DNA of 64,000 bases from Eutreptiella sp. 'Long Island Sound 2002' (Eukaryota; Euglenozoa; Euglenophyceae; Eutreptiales; Eutreptiaceae). A program made the position numbers and the translations under genes. Under the pieces are notes generated by a model. It saw nothing but the letters and a program-made list of their open reading frames with translations, searched no databases and was not told the DNA's origin. Positions 1 to 13,090 of the stretch are shown piece after piece. The stretch covers positions 114,002,587 to 114,066,586 of the forward strand of contig OZ038382.1 in NCBI GenBank assembly GCA_964036045.1. Direction: 5' to 3'. Every line of letters begins with the position of its first letter. Position 1 is the first letter of the stretch.

Positions 1-3000
1 CACATGTGCCCTGTGACTCGCATCTGTGCGCCTTGCAGGCGCTCTGTGACTCGCATATGTGCGCCAGGCAGGCGCTCTGTGACTCGCATGTGTGCGCTTT
101 GCAGGCGCTCTGTGACTCGCATGTGTGCGCCATGTAGGCGCTTTGTGACTCGCACCTGTGCGCCATGCGGGCGCTCTGTGAAGCGTATCTGTGCCCCATG
201 CAGGCGGGTGTGACTTGTGTCTGTGCGCCATGCAGGCGCCCTGTGCCTCTTATCTGTGTGCCATGCAAGCGCTTTGTGACTCTCATCAGTGTGCCATGCA
301 GGGGCTCTGTGACTTGCATGTTTGCGCTATGCAGTCGCTCTGAGACTTGCATCTGTGTGCCACGCAGGCGCTCTGTGACCCGCATCTGAACGCTATGCGG
401 GCGCTCTGTGACTCGCAACCGTGTGCCTTGCAGGCGCTCTTTGACGCGCTGTCGTGTGCCATGCAAGCACACCGGGACACGCATGTGAACGCTAGGCAGG
501 TGCCCTATGACTCGTATCTGTGTGCCATGCAGGCACTCTGTGACTCGCATGTGTGCGACATGCAGGCGCCCTGTGACTCGCAAATGAACGCCATGCAGGC
601 ACTTTGTGACTCGCACCTGTGTGGCATGCAGGCTCTCTGTGACTCGCATCTGTGTACCATGCACACATCTGTCTGCCATGCAGGCGCTATGTGACTCGCA
701 TCTGTGCGCCTTGCAGGCGCTCTGTGACTCGCATGCGTGTGCCATGCACGCGCTCGGTGACTCGCATTTGTGTGCCACCCAGGCACTCCGGGACGCGCAT
801 CTAAACGCCATGCAGGCACTCTGTGACTCGACGCTGTGTCTCAGGCAGGCACTCTGTGAAGTATATCGGTGCGCCCTGCAGGCGCTCTGTGACTTTGCAT
901 TTGTGCGCCATGCAGGCGCTCTGTGACGCGTTTATGTGCGCCATGCAGGCACTCTGTGACTGGCATCTGTGTTCCATGCTGGCGCTCTGTGACTCGCATC
1001 TGTGTGCCATGCAGGCGGGTGTGACTTGCATCTGTGCGCTTTGCAGGCGCCCTGTGACCCGCTTCTTTGCACCATGCACGCGCTCTGTGACTTGCAGCGG
1101 TGCGCCATGCAGGCGCTCTGTGAAGCGTATCTGTGGGCCCTGCAGGCGCTCTGTGACTGGCATCTGCGCTCTATGCAAGCGCTCTGTGACTCGCACATGC
1201 GCGCCATGCAGGCATGCTGTGACGCGCTTTTGCACACCATGCAGGCGCCTTGTGACTTGCATCTGTACACTATGCAAGTGCCCTGAGACTTGCATCCATG
1301 CAGGCGCTCCGTGGCAAGCATCTGTGCGCCACGCAGGCGCTCTGTGATTTGCATCTGTGTGCCATGCAGGCGCTCTATGACGCACACTGTACGCAACGCG
1401 AGCCCCCTGTGACCCGCATTTGTGCTCCATGCAGGAACTCTTTGACTCGCATCAGTGCGCCCTGCAGGCGTTTGTGACTTGCATCAGTGCGCGATGCAGG
1501 CTCTCTTGTGACTGTTATCCGTGCGCCATGCAGGCGCTCTTTGACTTGCATCAGTGTGCCATGCAATGCTCTGTGATTTGTAGGTGTGCGCTATGCAGTC
1601 GCTCTGAGACTTGCATCTCTGTGCCATGCGGGCGCTCTGTGACCCGCATCTGAACGCCATGCAAGCGCTCTGTGACTCCCATCCGTGCGCCTTGCAGGCG
1701 CTTCGTGACTCACCTTCGTGCGCTACCGAGGCAGTCCGAGACGCATCTGAACGCCATGCAGGCACCCTGTGGCTCGCATCTGTGTGCCATGCAGGCGCTC
1801 TGTGACTCGCATCTCTTTGCCATGCAGGCGCTCTGTGACTCGCATCCGTTCGCCTTGCAGGCGCTCTTTGACTAACATCCGTTCGCCTTGCACACACTCC
1901 CTAACTCGCATCTGTGTGCCATGCAGGCGCTCTGTGACTCGCATGTTTGCGCCATGCAGGCGCTCTGTGACTCACATCTGTGTGCCATGCAGGCGCTCTG
2001 TGAATCGCATCCGAACGCCTTGCAGACACTCTGTTACTCGCATATGTGCGCCACGCAGGCACTCTATGACTCGCATTTGTGTGTCATGCAGGCACTCCGG
2101 GACGCGCATCTGAACGCCATGCAGGCGCTCTGTCGCTCGCATCTGTGCGCTATGCAGGCACTCTGTGACCCACTTCTTTGCGCCATGCAGGCGCTCTGTG
2201 ACTCGCATTTGTGTGCCATGCAGGCGCTCCATGAAGTGTATCTGTGCGCCCTGCAAGCGCTCTGTGACTGGCATCGGTGCACTGTGCAGGTCTGTGACTC
2301 GCATCCGGCACTATGTAGGCCCCCTGTAACTCGCATCTGTGCGCCACGCGGGTGCTGTGTGACTCGTATCTGTGAGCCATGTAGGCGCTTTGTGACTCGT
2401 ATTTGTGCTCCATGCAGGAACTCTATGACTCGCATCTATGCGCCCTGCAGGCGCTCTGTGAATTGCATATGTGCGCAATACAGGCGCTCTGTGACTCGTG
2501 TCCGTGCGCCATGCAGGCGCTCTGAGACTTGCACCTGCGTGCCACGCAGGCGCTCTGTGACTTGCATTTGAACGCCACGGGGGCGCTCTGTGACTCGCAT
2601 TTGTGCGCCTTGCAGGCACGCTGCGACTCCCATGTGTGCACCATGTAGGCGCTCTGTGAAGCGTATCTATGCGCCATGCAGACGGCTGTGACTTGTCTCT
2701 ATGCGCCATGCGGGCACCCTGTGACTGGCATCCGAACGTCATGCGGGCACTCTGTGACTCGCATCTGTGCGCCTTGCAGGGGCTCTGTGACCCGCATGTG
2801 TGCGCCATGTAGGCGCTCTGCGAAGCGTATCTGTGTGCCATGCAGGCGGGTGTGACTTGTATCTGTGTGCCATTCAGGCGCTCTGTGACTCGCACGAGTG
2901 CGCCATGCAGGCGCTCTGTGACTCGCATGTGTGCGCCTTGCAAGCGCTCTGTGACTCGCATGTGTGTGCCATGCAGGCGCTCTGTGGCTCGCGTTTGAAT

Positions 3001-6000
3001 GCTATGCAAGCACTCTGTGGCTCGCGTGTGTGCCACGCAGGCGCTCGGTAACTCGCGTCTGGGTGCCATGCACGCATCTGCGTGCCATGCTGGTGCACTG
3101 TGACTTGCATCCGTGTGCCATGCAGGCTCTCTGTGACTCGCATCTGTGTACCATGCACGCATCTGTCTGCCATGCAGGCGCTATGTGACTCGCATCTGTG
3201 CGCCTTGCAGGCGCTCTGTGACTCGCATGCGTGTGCCATGCAGGCGCTCTGTGACTCGCATTTGTGTGCCACCCAGGCACTCCGGGACGCGCATCTGAAC
3301 GCCATGCAGGCCCTTTCGGACTCGACGCTGTGTGCCAGGCAGGCGCTCTGTGAAGTATATTGGTGTAGCCTGCAAGCGCTCTGTGACTTTGCATTTGTGC
3401 GCCATGCAGGCGCTCTGTGACGCGTTTATGTGCGCCATGCAGGCACTCTTTGACTGGCATCTGTGTGCCATGCTGGCGCTCTGTGACGCGCATGTGTGTG
3501 CCATGCAGGCGGGTGTGACTTGCATCTGTGCGCCTTGCAGGCGCCCTGTGACCCGCTTCTTTGCACCATGCACGCGCTCTGTGACTTGCAGCGGTGCGCC
3601 ATGCAGGCGCTCTGTGAAGCGTATCTGTGGGCCCTGCAGGCGCTCTGTGACTGGCATCTGCGCGCTATGCAAGCGCTCTGTGACTCGCACATGCGCGCCA
3701 TGCAGGCATGCTGTGTCGCGCTTTTGCACACCATGCAGACGCTCTTTGACTTGCATCTGCACACTATGCAAGCGCCCTGAGACTTGCATCCATGCAGGCG
3801 CTCCGTGGCAGGCATCTGTGCGCCACGCAGGCGCTCTGTGATTTGCATCTGTGTGCCATGCAGGCGCTCTGTGACGCACAGTGTACGCAACGCGAGCCCC
3901 CTGTGACCCGCATTTGTGCTCCATGCAGGAAGTCTATGACTCGCATCTGTGCGCCCTGCAGGCGTTTGTGACTTGCATATGTGCGCGATGCAGGCTCTCT
4001 TGTGAATGTTATCCGTGCGCCATGCAGGCGCTCTTTGACTTGCATCAGTGTGCCATGCGGGTGCTCTGTGATTTTTAGGTGTGCGCTATGCAGTCGCTCT
4101 GAGACTTGCATCTGTGTGCCATGCAGGCGCTCTGTGAACCGCATCTGAACGCCATGCAGGCGCTCTGTGACTCCCATCCCTGCGCCTTGCAGGCGCTCCG
4201 TGACTCACCTTCGTGCGCTACCGAGGCAGTCCGGGACGCGCATCTGAACGCCATGCGGGCACCCTGTGGCTCGCATCTGTGTGCCATGCAGGTGCTCTGT
4301 GACTCGCATCTCTTTGCCATGCAGGCGCTCTGTGACTCGCATCTCTGTGCCATGCAGGCGCTCTGTGACTCGCATCCGTTCGCCTTGCACACACTCCCTG
4401 ACTCGCATCTGTGTGCCATGCAGGCGCTCTGTGACTCGCATCCGAACACCTTGCAGACACTCTGTTACTCGCATATGTGCGCCACGCAGGCACTCTATGA
4501 CTCGCATTTGTGTGTCATGCAGGCACTCCGGGACGCGCATCTGAACGCCATGCAGGCTCTCTCTCGCTCGCATCTGTGCGCTATGCAGGCACTCTGTGAC
4601 CCACTTCTTTGCGCCATGCAGGCGCTCTGTGACTCGCATCTGTGTGCCATGCAGGCGCTCCATGAAGCGTATCTGTGCGCCCTGCAAGCGCTCTGTGACT
4701 GGCATCTGCGCAATGTGCAGGCGCTCTGTGACTCGCATCCGGCACTATGTAGGCGCCCTGTAACTCGCATCTGTGCACCACGCGGGTGCTGTGTGACTCG
4801 TCTCCGTGAGCCATGTAGGCGCTTTGTGACTTGTAACTGTGCTCCATACAGGAACTCTATGACTCGCATCTATGCGCCCTGCAGGCGCTCTGTGAATTGC
4901 ATATGTGCGCAATACAGGGGCTCTGTGACTCGTGTCCGTGCGCCATGCAGGCGCTCTGAGACTTGCATGTGCGTGCCACGCGGGCGCTTTATGACTCGCA
5001 TTTGAACGCCACGGGGGCGCTCTGTGACTCGCATCTGTGCGCCTTGCATGTGTGCACCATGTAGGTGCTCTGTGAAGCGTATCTATGCGCCATGCAGGCG
5101 GCTGTGACTTGTATCTGTGCGCCATGCAGGCACCCTGTGACTCGCATCCGAACGCCATGCGGGCGCTCTGTGACTCGCATCTGTGCGCCTTGCAGGGGCT
5201 TTGTGACTCGCATGTGTGCGCCATGTAGGCGGTCTGTTACTCGCATGTGTGCGGCATGCAGGCGCCCTGCGAAGCGTATCTGTGTGCCATGCATGCGGGT
5301 GTCACTTGTATCTGTGTGCCATTCAGGCGCTCTGTGACTCGCACGAGTGCGCCATGCAGGCGCTCTGTGACTCGCATGTGTGCGCCTTGCAAGCGCTCTG
5401 TGACTCGCATGTGTGTGCCATGCAGGCGCTCTGTGGCTCGCGTTTCAATGCCATGCAGGCACTCAGTGGCTCGCGTGTGTGCCACGCAGGCGCTCGGTAA
5501 CTCGCGTATGCGTGCCATGCACGCATCTGCGTGCCATGCAGGTGCTCTGTGACTTGCATCCGTGTGCCATGCAGGCTCTCAGTGACTCGCATCTGTGTAC
5601 CATGCAGGCATCTATCTGCCATGCAGGCGCTATGTGACTCGCATCTGTGCGCCTTGCAGGCGCTCTGTGACTCGCATGCGTGTGCCATGCAGGCGCTCTG
5701 TGACTCGCATTTGTGTGCCACCCAGGCACTCCGGGACGCGCATCTGAACGCCATGCAGGCCCTTTCGGACTCGACGCTGTGTGCCATGCTGGCACTCTGT
5801 GACTGGCATCTGTGTGCCATGCAGGCGGGTGTGACTTGCATCTGTGCGCCTTGCAGGCGCCCTGTGACCCGCTTCTTTGCACCATGCACGCGCTCTGTGA
5901 CTTGCAGCGGTGCGCCATGCAGGCGCTCTGTGAAGCGTATCTGTGGGCCCTGCAGGCGCTCTGTGACTGGCATCTGCGCGCTATGCAAGCGCTCTGTGAC

Positions 6001-9000
6001 TCGCACATGCGCGCCATGCAGGCATGCTGTGACGCGCTTCTGCACACCATGCAGGCGCTCTGTGACTTGCATCTGCACACTATGCAGGCGCCCCGAGACT
6101 TGCATCCATGCAGGCGCTCCGTGGCAGGCATCTGTGCGCCACGCATGCGCTCTGTGATTTGCATCTGTGTGCCATGCAGGCGCTCTGTGACGCACACTGT
6201 ACGCAACGCGATCCCCCTGTGACCCGCATTTGTGCTCCATGCAGGAACTCTTTGACTCGCATCAGTGCGCCATGCAGGCTCTCTTGTGACTGTTATCCGT
6301 GCGCCATGCAGGCGCTCTTTGACTTGCATCAGTGTGCCATGCAGGTGCTCTGTGATTTGTAGGTGTGCGCTTTGCAGTCGCTCTGAGACTTGCATCTCTG
6401 TGCCATGCAGGCGCTCTGTGAACCGCATCCGAACGCCATGCAGGCGCTCTGTGACTCCCATCCGTGCGCCTTGCAGGCGCTCCGTGACTCACCTTCGTGC
6501 GCTACGCAGGCAGTTCGGGACGCGCATGTGAACGCCATGCAGGCACCCTGTGGCTCGCATTTTTGCGCCCTGCAGGTGTTTGTGACTTGCATATGTGCGC
6601 GATGCAGGCTCTCTTGTGACTGTTATCCGTGCGCCATGCAGGCGCTCTTTGACTTGCATCATTGTGCCATGCGGGTGCTCTGTGATTTGTAGGTGTGCGC
6701 TATGCAGTCGCTCTGAGACTTACATCTCTGTGCCATGCAGGCGCTCTGTGAACCGCATGTGAACGCCATGCAAGCGCTCTGTGACTCCCATCCCTGCGCC
6801 TTGCAGGCGCTCCGTGACTCACCTTCGTGCGTTGCGCAGGCAGTCCGGGGCGCGCATCTGAACGCCATGCAGGCACCCTGTGGCTCGCATCTGTGTGCCA
6901 TGCAGGCGCTCTGTGACTCGCATCTCTGTGCCATGCAGGCGCTCTCTCACTCACATCTGTGTGCCATGCGGGCGCTCTGTGACTCGCATCCGAACACCTT
7001 GCAGACACTCTGTTACTCGCATATGTGCGCCACGCAGGCACTCTATGACTCGCATTTGTGTGTCATGCAGGCACCTGGGACGCGCATCTGAACGCCATGC
7101 AGGCGCTCTGTCGCTCGCATCTGTGCGCTATGCAGGCACTCTGTGACCCACTTCTTTGCGCCATGCAGGCGCTCTGTGACTCGCATTTGTGTGCCATGCA
7201 GGCGCTCCATGAAGTGTATCTGTGCGCCCTGCAAGCGCTTTGTGACTGGCATCTGCGCACGGTGCAGGCGCTTTGTGACTCGCATCCGGCACTATGTAGG
7301 CGCCTTGTGACTCGCATCTGTGCGCCACGCGGGTGCTCTGTGACTCGTATCTGTGAGCCATGTAGGCGCTTTGTGACTCGTAACTGTGCTCCATGCAGGA
7401 ACTTTATGACTCGCATCTATGCGCCCTGCAGGCGCTCTGTGAATTGCACATGTGCGCAATACAGGCGCTCTGTGACTCGTCTCCGTGCGCCATGCAGGCG
7501 CTCTGAGACTTGCATGTGCGTGCCACGCGGGCGCTTTGTGACTTGCATTTGAACGCCACGGGGGCGCTCTGTGACTCGCATTTGTGCGCCTTGCAGGCGC
7601 GTTGCGACTCGCATGTGTGCACCATGTAGGCGCTCTGTGAAGCGTATCTATGCGCCATGCACGCGGCTGTGACTGGTATCCCTGCGCCATGCAGGAACCC
7701 CGTGACTCGCATCCGAACGCCATGCGGGCGCGCTGTGACTCGCATGTGTGCGCCACGTAGGCGGTCTGTGACTCGCATGTGTGCGCCATGCAGGCGCTCT
7801 GCGAAGCGTATCTGTGTGCCATGCAGGCCGGTGTGACTTGTATCTGTGTGCCATTCAAGTGCTCTCTGACTCGCACGAGTGCGCCATGCAGGCGCTCTGT
7901 GACTCGCATGTGTGCGCCTTGCAAGCGCTCTGTGACTCGCATGTGTGTGCCATGCAGGCGCTCTGTGGCTCGCGTTTCAATGCCATGCAGGCACTCTGTG
8001 GCTCGCGTGTGTGCCACGCAGGCCCTCGGTGACTCGCGTCTGCGTGCCATGCACGCATCTGCGTGCCATGCAGGTGCTCTGTGACTTGCATCTGTGTGGC
8101 ATGCTGGCGCTCTGTGACTCGCATCTGTGTGCCATGCAGGCACTCCGAAACCGCATCTCAACGCCGTGCGGGCGCCCTGTGGCTGGTATTTCCGTGCCAG
8201 GCAGGCGCTCTGTGACTCGCATGCGTGTGCCATGCAGGCGCTCTGTGAAGCGTATCGGGCCGCCGTGCAGGCGCTCTTTGACTCGCATTTGTGCGCCCTG
8301 TAGGCGCTCTGTGAAGCGTATCTGTGTGCCACGCAGGCGCTCTGTGACTCGCATCTGAACGCCATGCGGGCGCTCTGTGACTCGCATCTGTGCGCCTTGG
8401 AGGCGCTCTGTGACTCGCATCTTTGCGCCATGCAGGGGCTTTGTGAAGCGTATCTGTGCCCCATGCAGGCGTGTGTGACTTGTATCTGTGCATCACGCAG
8501 GCGCTCTGTTACTCTTATCTATGCGCCATGCAGACGCTGTGTGACTTGCATTTGTGCGCTATGCAGTCACTCTTAGACTTGCATCTGTGTGCCACGCAGG
8601 CGCTCTGTGACTCGCATGTGTGCACCATGCAGGCGCTCTGTGACTCGCATCCGTGCATCATGCAGACACTCTGTGACTCGCTGTCGTGTGCCATGCTGGC
8701 ACTCCGGGACACGCATCTGAACGCCATGCGGGCGCCCTGTGGCTGGTATTTCCGTGCCAGGCAGGCGCTCTGTGCAGGCCCGTCACACGTCCCTGTTCAA
8801 GCGTGTTGTGCAGGCCCGTCACACGTCCCGGTTCCCGCGTGTTGTGCAGGCCCGTCACACGTCCCTGTTCCCGCGTGTTGTGCAGGCCCGTCGCACGTCT
8901 CTTCTCCCGCGTGTGGTGCAGGCCCATCACACGTCCCTGTTCCCGCGTGTTGTGCAGCCCCGTCACACGTCCCTGTTCCCGCATGTGGTTAACTGGCAGC

Positions 9001-10749
9001 GGTGCGCCATGCAGGCGCTCTGTGAAGCGTATCAGCCTGCCGTGTAGGCGCTCTGTGACTTGTATCTGTGCGCCATGCAGGCGCTTTGTGACGCGTTTGT
9101 GTGCGCCATGCAGGCGCTCTGTGACTCGCGTTTGTGTGCCATGCAGGCACTCCAAGACGCGCATCTGAACGCCATTCGGGCGCCCTATGCCTGGCATTTG
9201 TCTTCCACGCAGGCGCTCTGCGACTGGCAGCGGTGCGCCATGCAGGCGCTCTGTGAAGCATCTCGGCGCGCGTTGCAGGCGCTCTGTGACTTGCATCTGT
9301 GCACCATGCAAGCGCTGTGTGACGCGTTTTTGTGCCCCATGCAGGCGCTCTGTGACTCGCATCTGTGCGCCATGCTGGCGCTCTGTGACTCGCATCTGTG
9401 CGCCTTGCAGTCGCCCTGTGACTCGCATCTATGCGCCTTGCAGGCGCTCTGTGACTCGCATTTGTGTGTCATGCAGGCACTCCGGGACGCGCATCTGAAC
9501 GCCATGTTGGCGCCCTGTGGCCTGCATCTTGCATCTGTGTGCTTTACGCGCTCTATGACTGGCATCAGTGCGCCATGCAGGCGTTCTGTGAAGCGTATCT
9601 GCCCGCCATGCAAGCGCTCTGTGACACGCAGCTGATCGCCATGTAGGCGCTCTATCGCTCGCATCTGTGCGCCATGCAGGCACTCTGTGCCATGCCTCTT
9701 TGCACCATGCACACGCCCTGTGACTTGCAGCCGTGCGCCATGCAGGCGCTGTGTGAAGGGTATCTCTGTGCCCTGCAGGCGCTCTGTGACTGGCATCTGC
9801 GCTCTATGCAAGCGCTTTGTGACTCGCACATGCGCGCCATGCAGGCACGCTGTCACGCGCTTCTGCGCGCCATGCAGGCGCTCTGTGACTTGCATCTGCA
9901 CACTATGCAGGCACCCTGAAACTTGCATCCATGCAGGCGCTCCGTGGCAGGCATCTGTGCGCCACGCAGGCGCTCTGTGATTTGCATCTGTGTGCCATGC
10001 AGGCGCTCTGTGACCCGCATCTGTTGCCATGCAGGCGCTCCGTGACGCACACTGTACGCAACGCGAGCCCCCTCCGCCCCGCATTTGTGCTCCATGCAGC
10101 AACTCTATGACTCGCATCTGTGCGCCCTGCAGGCGCTCTGTGACTTGCATCTGTGCGCGATGCAGGCTCTCTTGTGACTGGTATCCGTGGGCCATGCAGG
10201 CGCTCCTTGATTTGCATCTCTGCGCCATGCAGGCGCTCCGTGACTCTCATCAGTGTGCCATGCAGGCGCTCTGTGACTTGCATGTGTGCGCCATGCAGTC
10301 GCCCTGAGACTTGTAACTCTGTGCCATGCAGGCGCTCTGTGACCCGCATCTGAACGCCATGCATGCGCTCTGTGACTCGCATCTGTGCGCCTTGCAGGCG
10401 CTCTGTGACTCACCTTCATGCGCCATGCAGGCAGTCGGGGACGCGCATTTGAACCCCATGCAGGCGCCCTGTCGCTCGCATGTGTCTGCCATAAAGGTGC
10501 TCTGTGACTCGCATCTGTGCGCCATGCAGGAGCGCGCTCTGTTACTCGCATCTTAGGCGCTCGGTGAGTCGCATATGTGCGCCATGCAGGCGCCCTGTGA
10601 CTCCCATCTGTGCGCCATGTAGGAGCTTTTTGAAGCGTATCTGTGCGCCAAGCACACGGGTGTGACTTGTATTTGTGCGCCACGCAGGCGCTCTGTGACT
10701 CTTATCTGTGTGCCATGCCGCCGCTCTGTGACTCTCATCTGTGCGCCCT
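1..10749. repeat. 33-bp minisatellite, block 1
   Basis: Tandem copies of a 33-bp unit that starts CTCTGTGACTCGCATC and ends GCGCCATGCAGGCG, all in the same orientation from base 1, so the array begins outside the window. Copies differ by substitutions, mostly transitions at CpG sites, and occasional short units. Longer blocks recur: the variant GTGTGCCACCC lies at 770, 3264 and 5712, and TGCATCCATG at 1291, 3785, 6101 and about 9924, showing a higher-order repeat of about 2.3-2.5 kb. The period is a multiple of three and the consensus has no stop in any frame, so open frames of 60-390 codons occur on both strands. I see no start context, splice signal or family match that would make any of them a gene. 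Confidence 0.95.
8773..8990. repeat. 36-bp tandem sub-array inside the minisatellite
   Basis: About six copies of a 36-bp unit beginning GTGCAGGCCCGTCACACGTC and ending CCGCGTGTT. It shares only the GTGCAGGC core with the surrounding 33-bp unit and lies abruptly between ordinary copies (array resumes near 8998). It looks like a local re-amplification of a divergent or foreign segment. Confidence 0.85.
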
Positions 10750-10753
10750 GAAG

Positions 10754-10858
10754 GCCGGGGGGGCGGTGGAAAAAAAATTCGCGCGAAATCTTTTTTCGTA
10801 CCACCCTCCCCCTCCGGGGGCACCCCCCGAAAAAAAAGTTGGCACCCCATGTAGGAGT
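10754..10858. repeat. Left end segment of the 2.3-kb insertion
   Basis: G-run, A-run, TTCGCGCGAAA palindrome, TTTTTTCGTACC, then CCCTCCCCCTCCGGGGG and CCCCCCGAAAAAAAA. The internal part TTTTTTCG...CGAAAAAA can form a hairpin. The same order of blocks occurs at 12976-13088 in the same orientation. Confidence 0.6.
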
Positions 10859-11556
10859 TTTTTTTCGCTAGGAGGAATGTTCTCATTGTCTGCTACTTGA
10901 ACTTGCATGCCACCTTCACTTTGCCACATTGTAGGACATTGGCACATGAACTATTGGCGAGATAAAAGTCGATGGGTTTTTTTTTTACATGGCGCCATTG
11001 ATTTCCCTCCAGTAGCGGGGGACACTTGTTAAATGCAATCGTCAGCCCGCGGACAAGGGGCCCCTGGCGCGGGACGCTGCCACCCACATTGAGCATTGTG
11101 TCCGATCCATCTACTCTCCAAGCGGAGCTGCTAGCCTTGCTACGCTGGCGGTGCCCCACTCAGCAATGAGTGTGGGCGAAGCGTGGAACCAGGTGACCAC
11201 CAGCGTTTGGTGGCCGTGTGGAAACCCGGGAGTGGAATTGCGGTACATGTGACATGTGGGGTGTTTCACTTGTTTGTTTGTTTGTTTCACAACCCCATAT
11301 TGGTCATTATTGTTGCGCCCTTTGAGTTGGGGTTAGGGACTTGCAATCCACGCTTTGTTGCTTGCATGGTTGTAGAGAGCCGCAATCGATCATTAGGGAG
11401 AAGACAAAAAAGGGAAAGAAAGAGGGGTTCGGGCTAGTGCACAACGAGGGAGGGCGAAGAAAGAATGAGAGGGAGAGGGTCCAATTGACATTAATCCATC
11501 AAGATTGGGGTTCGATTGTATGTGTTATTTGCTTTTCCTTCTCGCAGACCTTTTAG

Positions 11557-11982
11557 ATGTCCTCGGCGATCAACATCGCATGGGGCCAACGAGATGCCCA
11601 TGGGTGGACATGTCCCTGTGGTGAGCGCCTCTCAATTCTAGCTACACCCGACACACAGGAGGAGAAGGCCGTCGTGCAGAAAGGAATGACTGCATGGGGA
11701 AACAATTTGGCTGCAAAGAAGAAGGAGCGCGAGAAGACGCGCGTGAAGGGAAAGCGGCAGAATTTGCAAGGTGAGACTAGGTTGCAACGAGATATTCTCG
11801 CCAATGCAGACAATGTGGCAGAGCAAGCAGCAGCAGCGAAGGCCCTCAAGGCAGGAGACAAAGCAGCATCATCAGTCATGGCGGCCCAGGAGCAACATGA
11901 TGCCGATTATGACCGTGACGAGGACGAGGACAACACCAGTCAGAGTAGTAGTAGTAGCAGCAACATCAGTAGCCAACTTTAA
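11557..11982 (+). CDS. Hypothetical protein, N-terminal part
   Basis: 141 codons from an ATG at 11557, directly after an in-frame TAG, so this ATG is the likely start. A splice-acceptor-like tract (TTTTCCTTCTCGCAG, ending at 11547) lies just upstream, which may mark a 5'-UTR intron. The N-terminus has a short CPCG motif (WTCPCGERLS); the middle is lysine/arginine-rich and helical (AAKKKEREKTR); the end is acidic then poly-serine (DRDEDEDN, then SSSSSS). It matches no family I know. The frame stops at 11980 within serine codons, while the next frame continues as serine-rich and then lysine-rich (next entry), so a 1-nt indel or a splice may have split one protein of about 215 residues. It is the only plausible gene in the 2.3-kb insertion. 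Confidence 0.45.
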   Translation: MSSAINIAWGQRDAHGWTCPCGERLSILATPDTQEEKAVVQKGMTAWGNNLAAKKKEREKTRVKGKRQNLQGETRLQRDILANADNVAEQAAAAKALKAGDKAASSVMAAQEQHDADYDRDEDEDNTSQSSSSSSNISSQL

Positions 11983-12206
11983 GCAGAGACAACAGCAGCG
12001 GCAGCAACAACAGCAAAAGCAGCAGCAACAGCAGCAAACAGAGCAGTAGTGGTAGCAACACGCAGGCCGAGAAGCGGAAGAAGAAGCACGTTCCCAAGAA
12101 GAAGAAGCACACGAAAGCGAAATCCCCGGTAAAGCAGCAGGCTCCGGGCAACACAGGCCAGAAGCGACCCGCGGCTTCCCAAGGTGGGAAGCCAAAGAAG
12201 CGATAA
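11982..12206 (+). CDS. Hypothetical protein, serine- and lysine-rich C-terminal part
   Basis: Open in the frame shifted by one base relative to 11557-11982. It reads as a serine/asparagine repeat followed by a very basic tail with two nuclear-localisation-like clusters (EKRKKKHVPKKKKH and GGKPKKR) ending at TAA 12204-12206. Continuity of composition across the junction argues that it is the C-terminus of the preceding ORF, separated by an indel in the AGC/CAG repeat or by an unseen splice. It has no start codon of its own that I would trust. Confidence 0.35.
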   Translation, partial: SRDNSSGSNNSKSSSNSSKQSSSGSNTQAEKRKKKHVPKKKKHTKAKSPVKQQAPGNTGQKRPAASQGGKPKKR

Positions 12207-12975
12207 GTGGCCGCCGGGGATAACCGGCAACAAGGTGCGTTGGCCGGCAATGGGGTGACCGCTTGATGCCACTCGAAACGCGAAACGACTCAAAACGGCC
12301 TTACGGGAGTGGGCACCCTGTTTGGCGGGCGAAACGTTGGCAAGCCGATGAAGGTTGGTAGGACATGGGGCTACGGTTGGGGGCCTCTGCACGAACGATG
12401 TGCATGCGGTGCAGCGATAAACACGCGTTTAACTAAACGTTTTTTGTAGTCAGATAAAACCATAGGAGAAAAGGTTTTATGCCGATGTGCGCACAAGAAC
12501 GGCGTAGTGCAACAATGTGCACCATTCACACACATACAGAGACATACTAACACACCAACACACAAACCCTAGCCTCATTGAGAACCAATCTTTGTTGGCA
12601 AGCCATTGTGGCGTAGCGGTCATCAACCAGCATGCGAGAAGGCACTGGGGACATGACATTGTGGGGTCCACTGTAGCCTTGGGTAACCTGCAGAACGGCC
12701 AGAATGAGAAAGGATCACTCTTGTCCTTCAATGCCGCTGGTTCGGTTTCTCGCCCCAGATAGGCTGTATTGCCTTATCTGGGGACTCTTTCCTGCCGATA
12801 AGAGGCCAAGGTGAGGCGCTGCACTGCAGCCGGAACAGGCCGGGGGTATTTGTGCCCTTAAACACAAATACCACCCATATCGGTTGAAATATCCATGGTT
12901 ACTTTGAAAATACCCTCCTTGCACCTTCCAAACCCAAACACGTGGGGTAGACTTAAGAAAATTTCAGGTTTTGGG
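12207..12975. other. Non-coding part of the 2.3-kb insertion
   Basis: No gene or RNA recognised. Short ORFs on both strands lack any family signature. A CACACA-rich stretch lies at about 12525-12565. Confidence 0.5.
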
Positions 12976-13088
12976 GTCCCGAAAAAATTTTCGCGCCAAT
13001 TTTTTTTCGTACCCCCCTCCCCCTCCGGGGATAACCCCCGAAAAAAAAGCTGTGCGCCGGTACCAAGATTTTTTCTCCAACCCCCCTC
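12976..13088. repeat. Right end segment of the 2.3-kb insertion
   Basis: Block order CCCGAAAAAATTTTCGCGCC, TTTTTTTTCGTACC, CCCTCCCCCTCCGGGG, CCCCCGAAAAAAAA parallels the left end at 10754-10858. The 33-bp array restarts immediately afterwards. Confidence 0.6.
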
Positions 13089-13090
13089 TG

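Larger units (their letters stand above)
10750..13090. mobile_element. Unclassified 2.3-kb insertion in the minisatellite
   Basis: The 33-bp array stops at about 10750 and resumes at about 13091. The intervening 2.3 kb is unrelated to the array and is bounded by two similar segments (about 10754-10858 and 12976-13088) made of A or T runs, a CCCTCCCCCTCCGGGG core and GC palindromes. The outermost bases are also roughly inverted (a G run followed by an A run on one side, its complement on the other). This suggests a transposable element, but I recognise neither a transposase nor a clean target duplication. It holds one small hypothetical coding region (11557-12206). Confidence 0.55.

Noticed and set aside
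1-10749. CRISPR-like array
   Set aside because: Units are contiguous and near-identical, with no unique spacers, and the DNA is eukaryotic.
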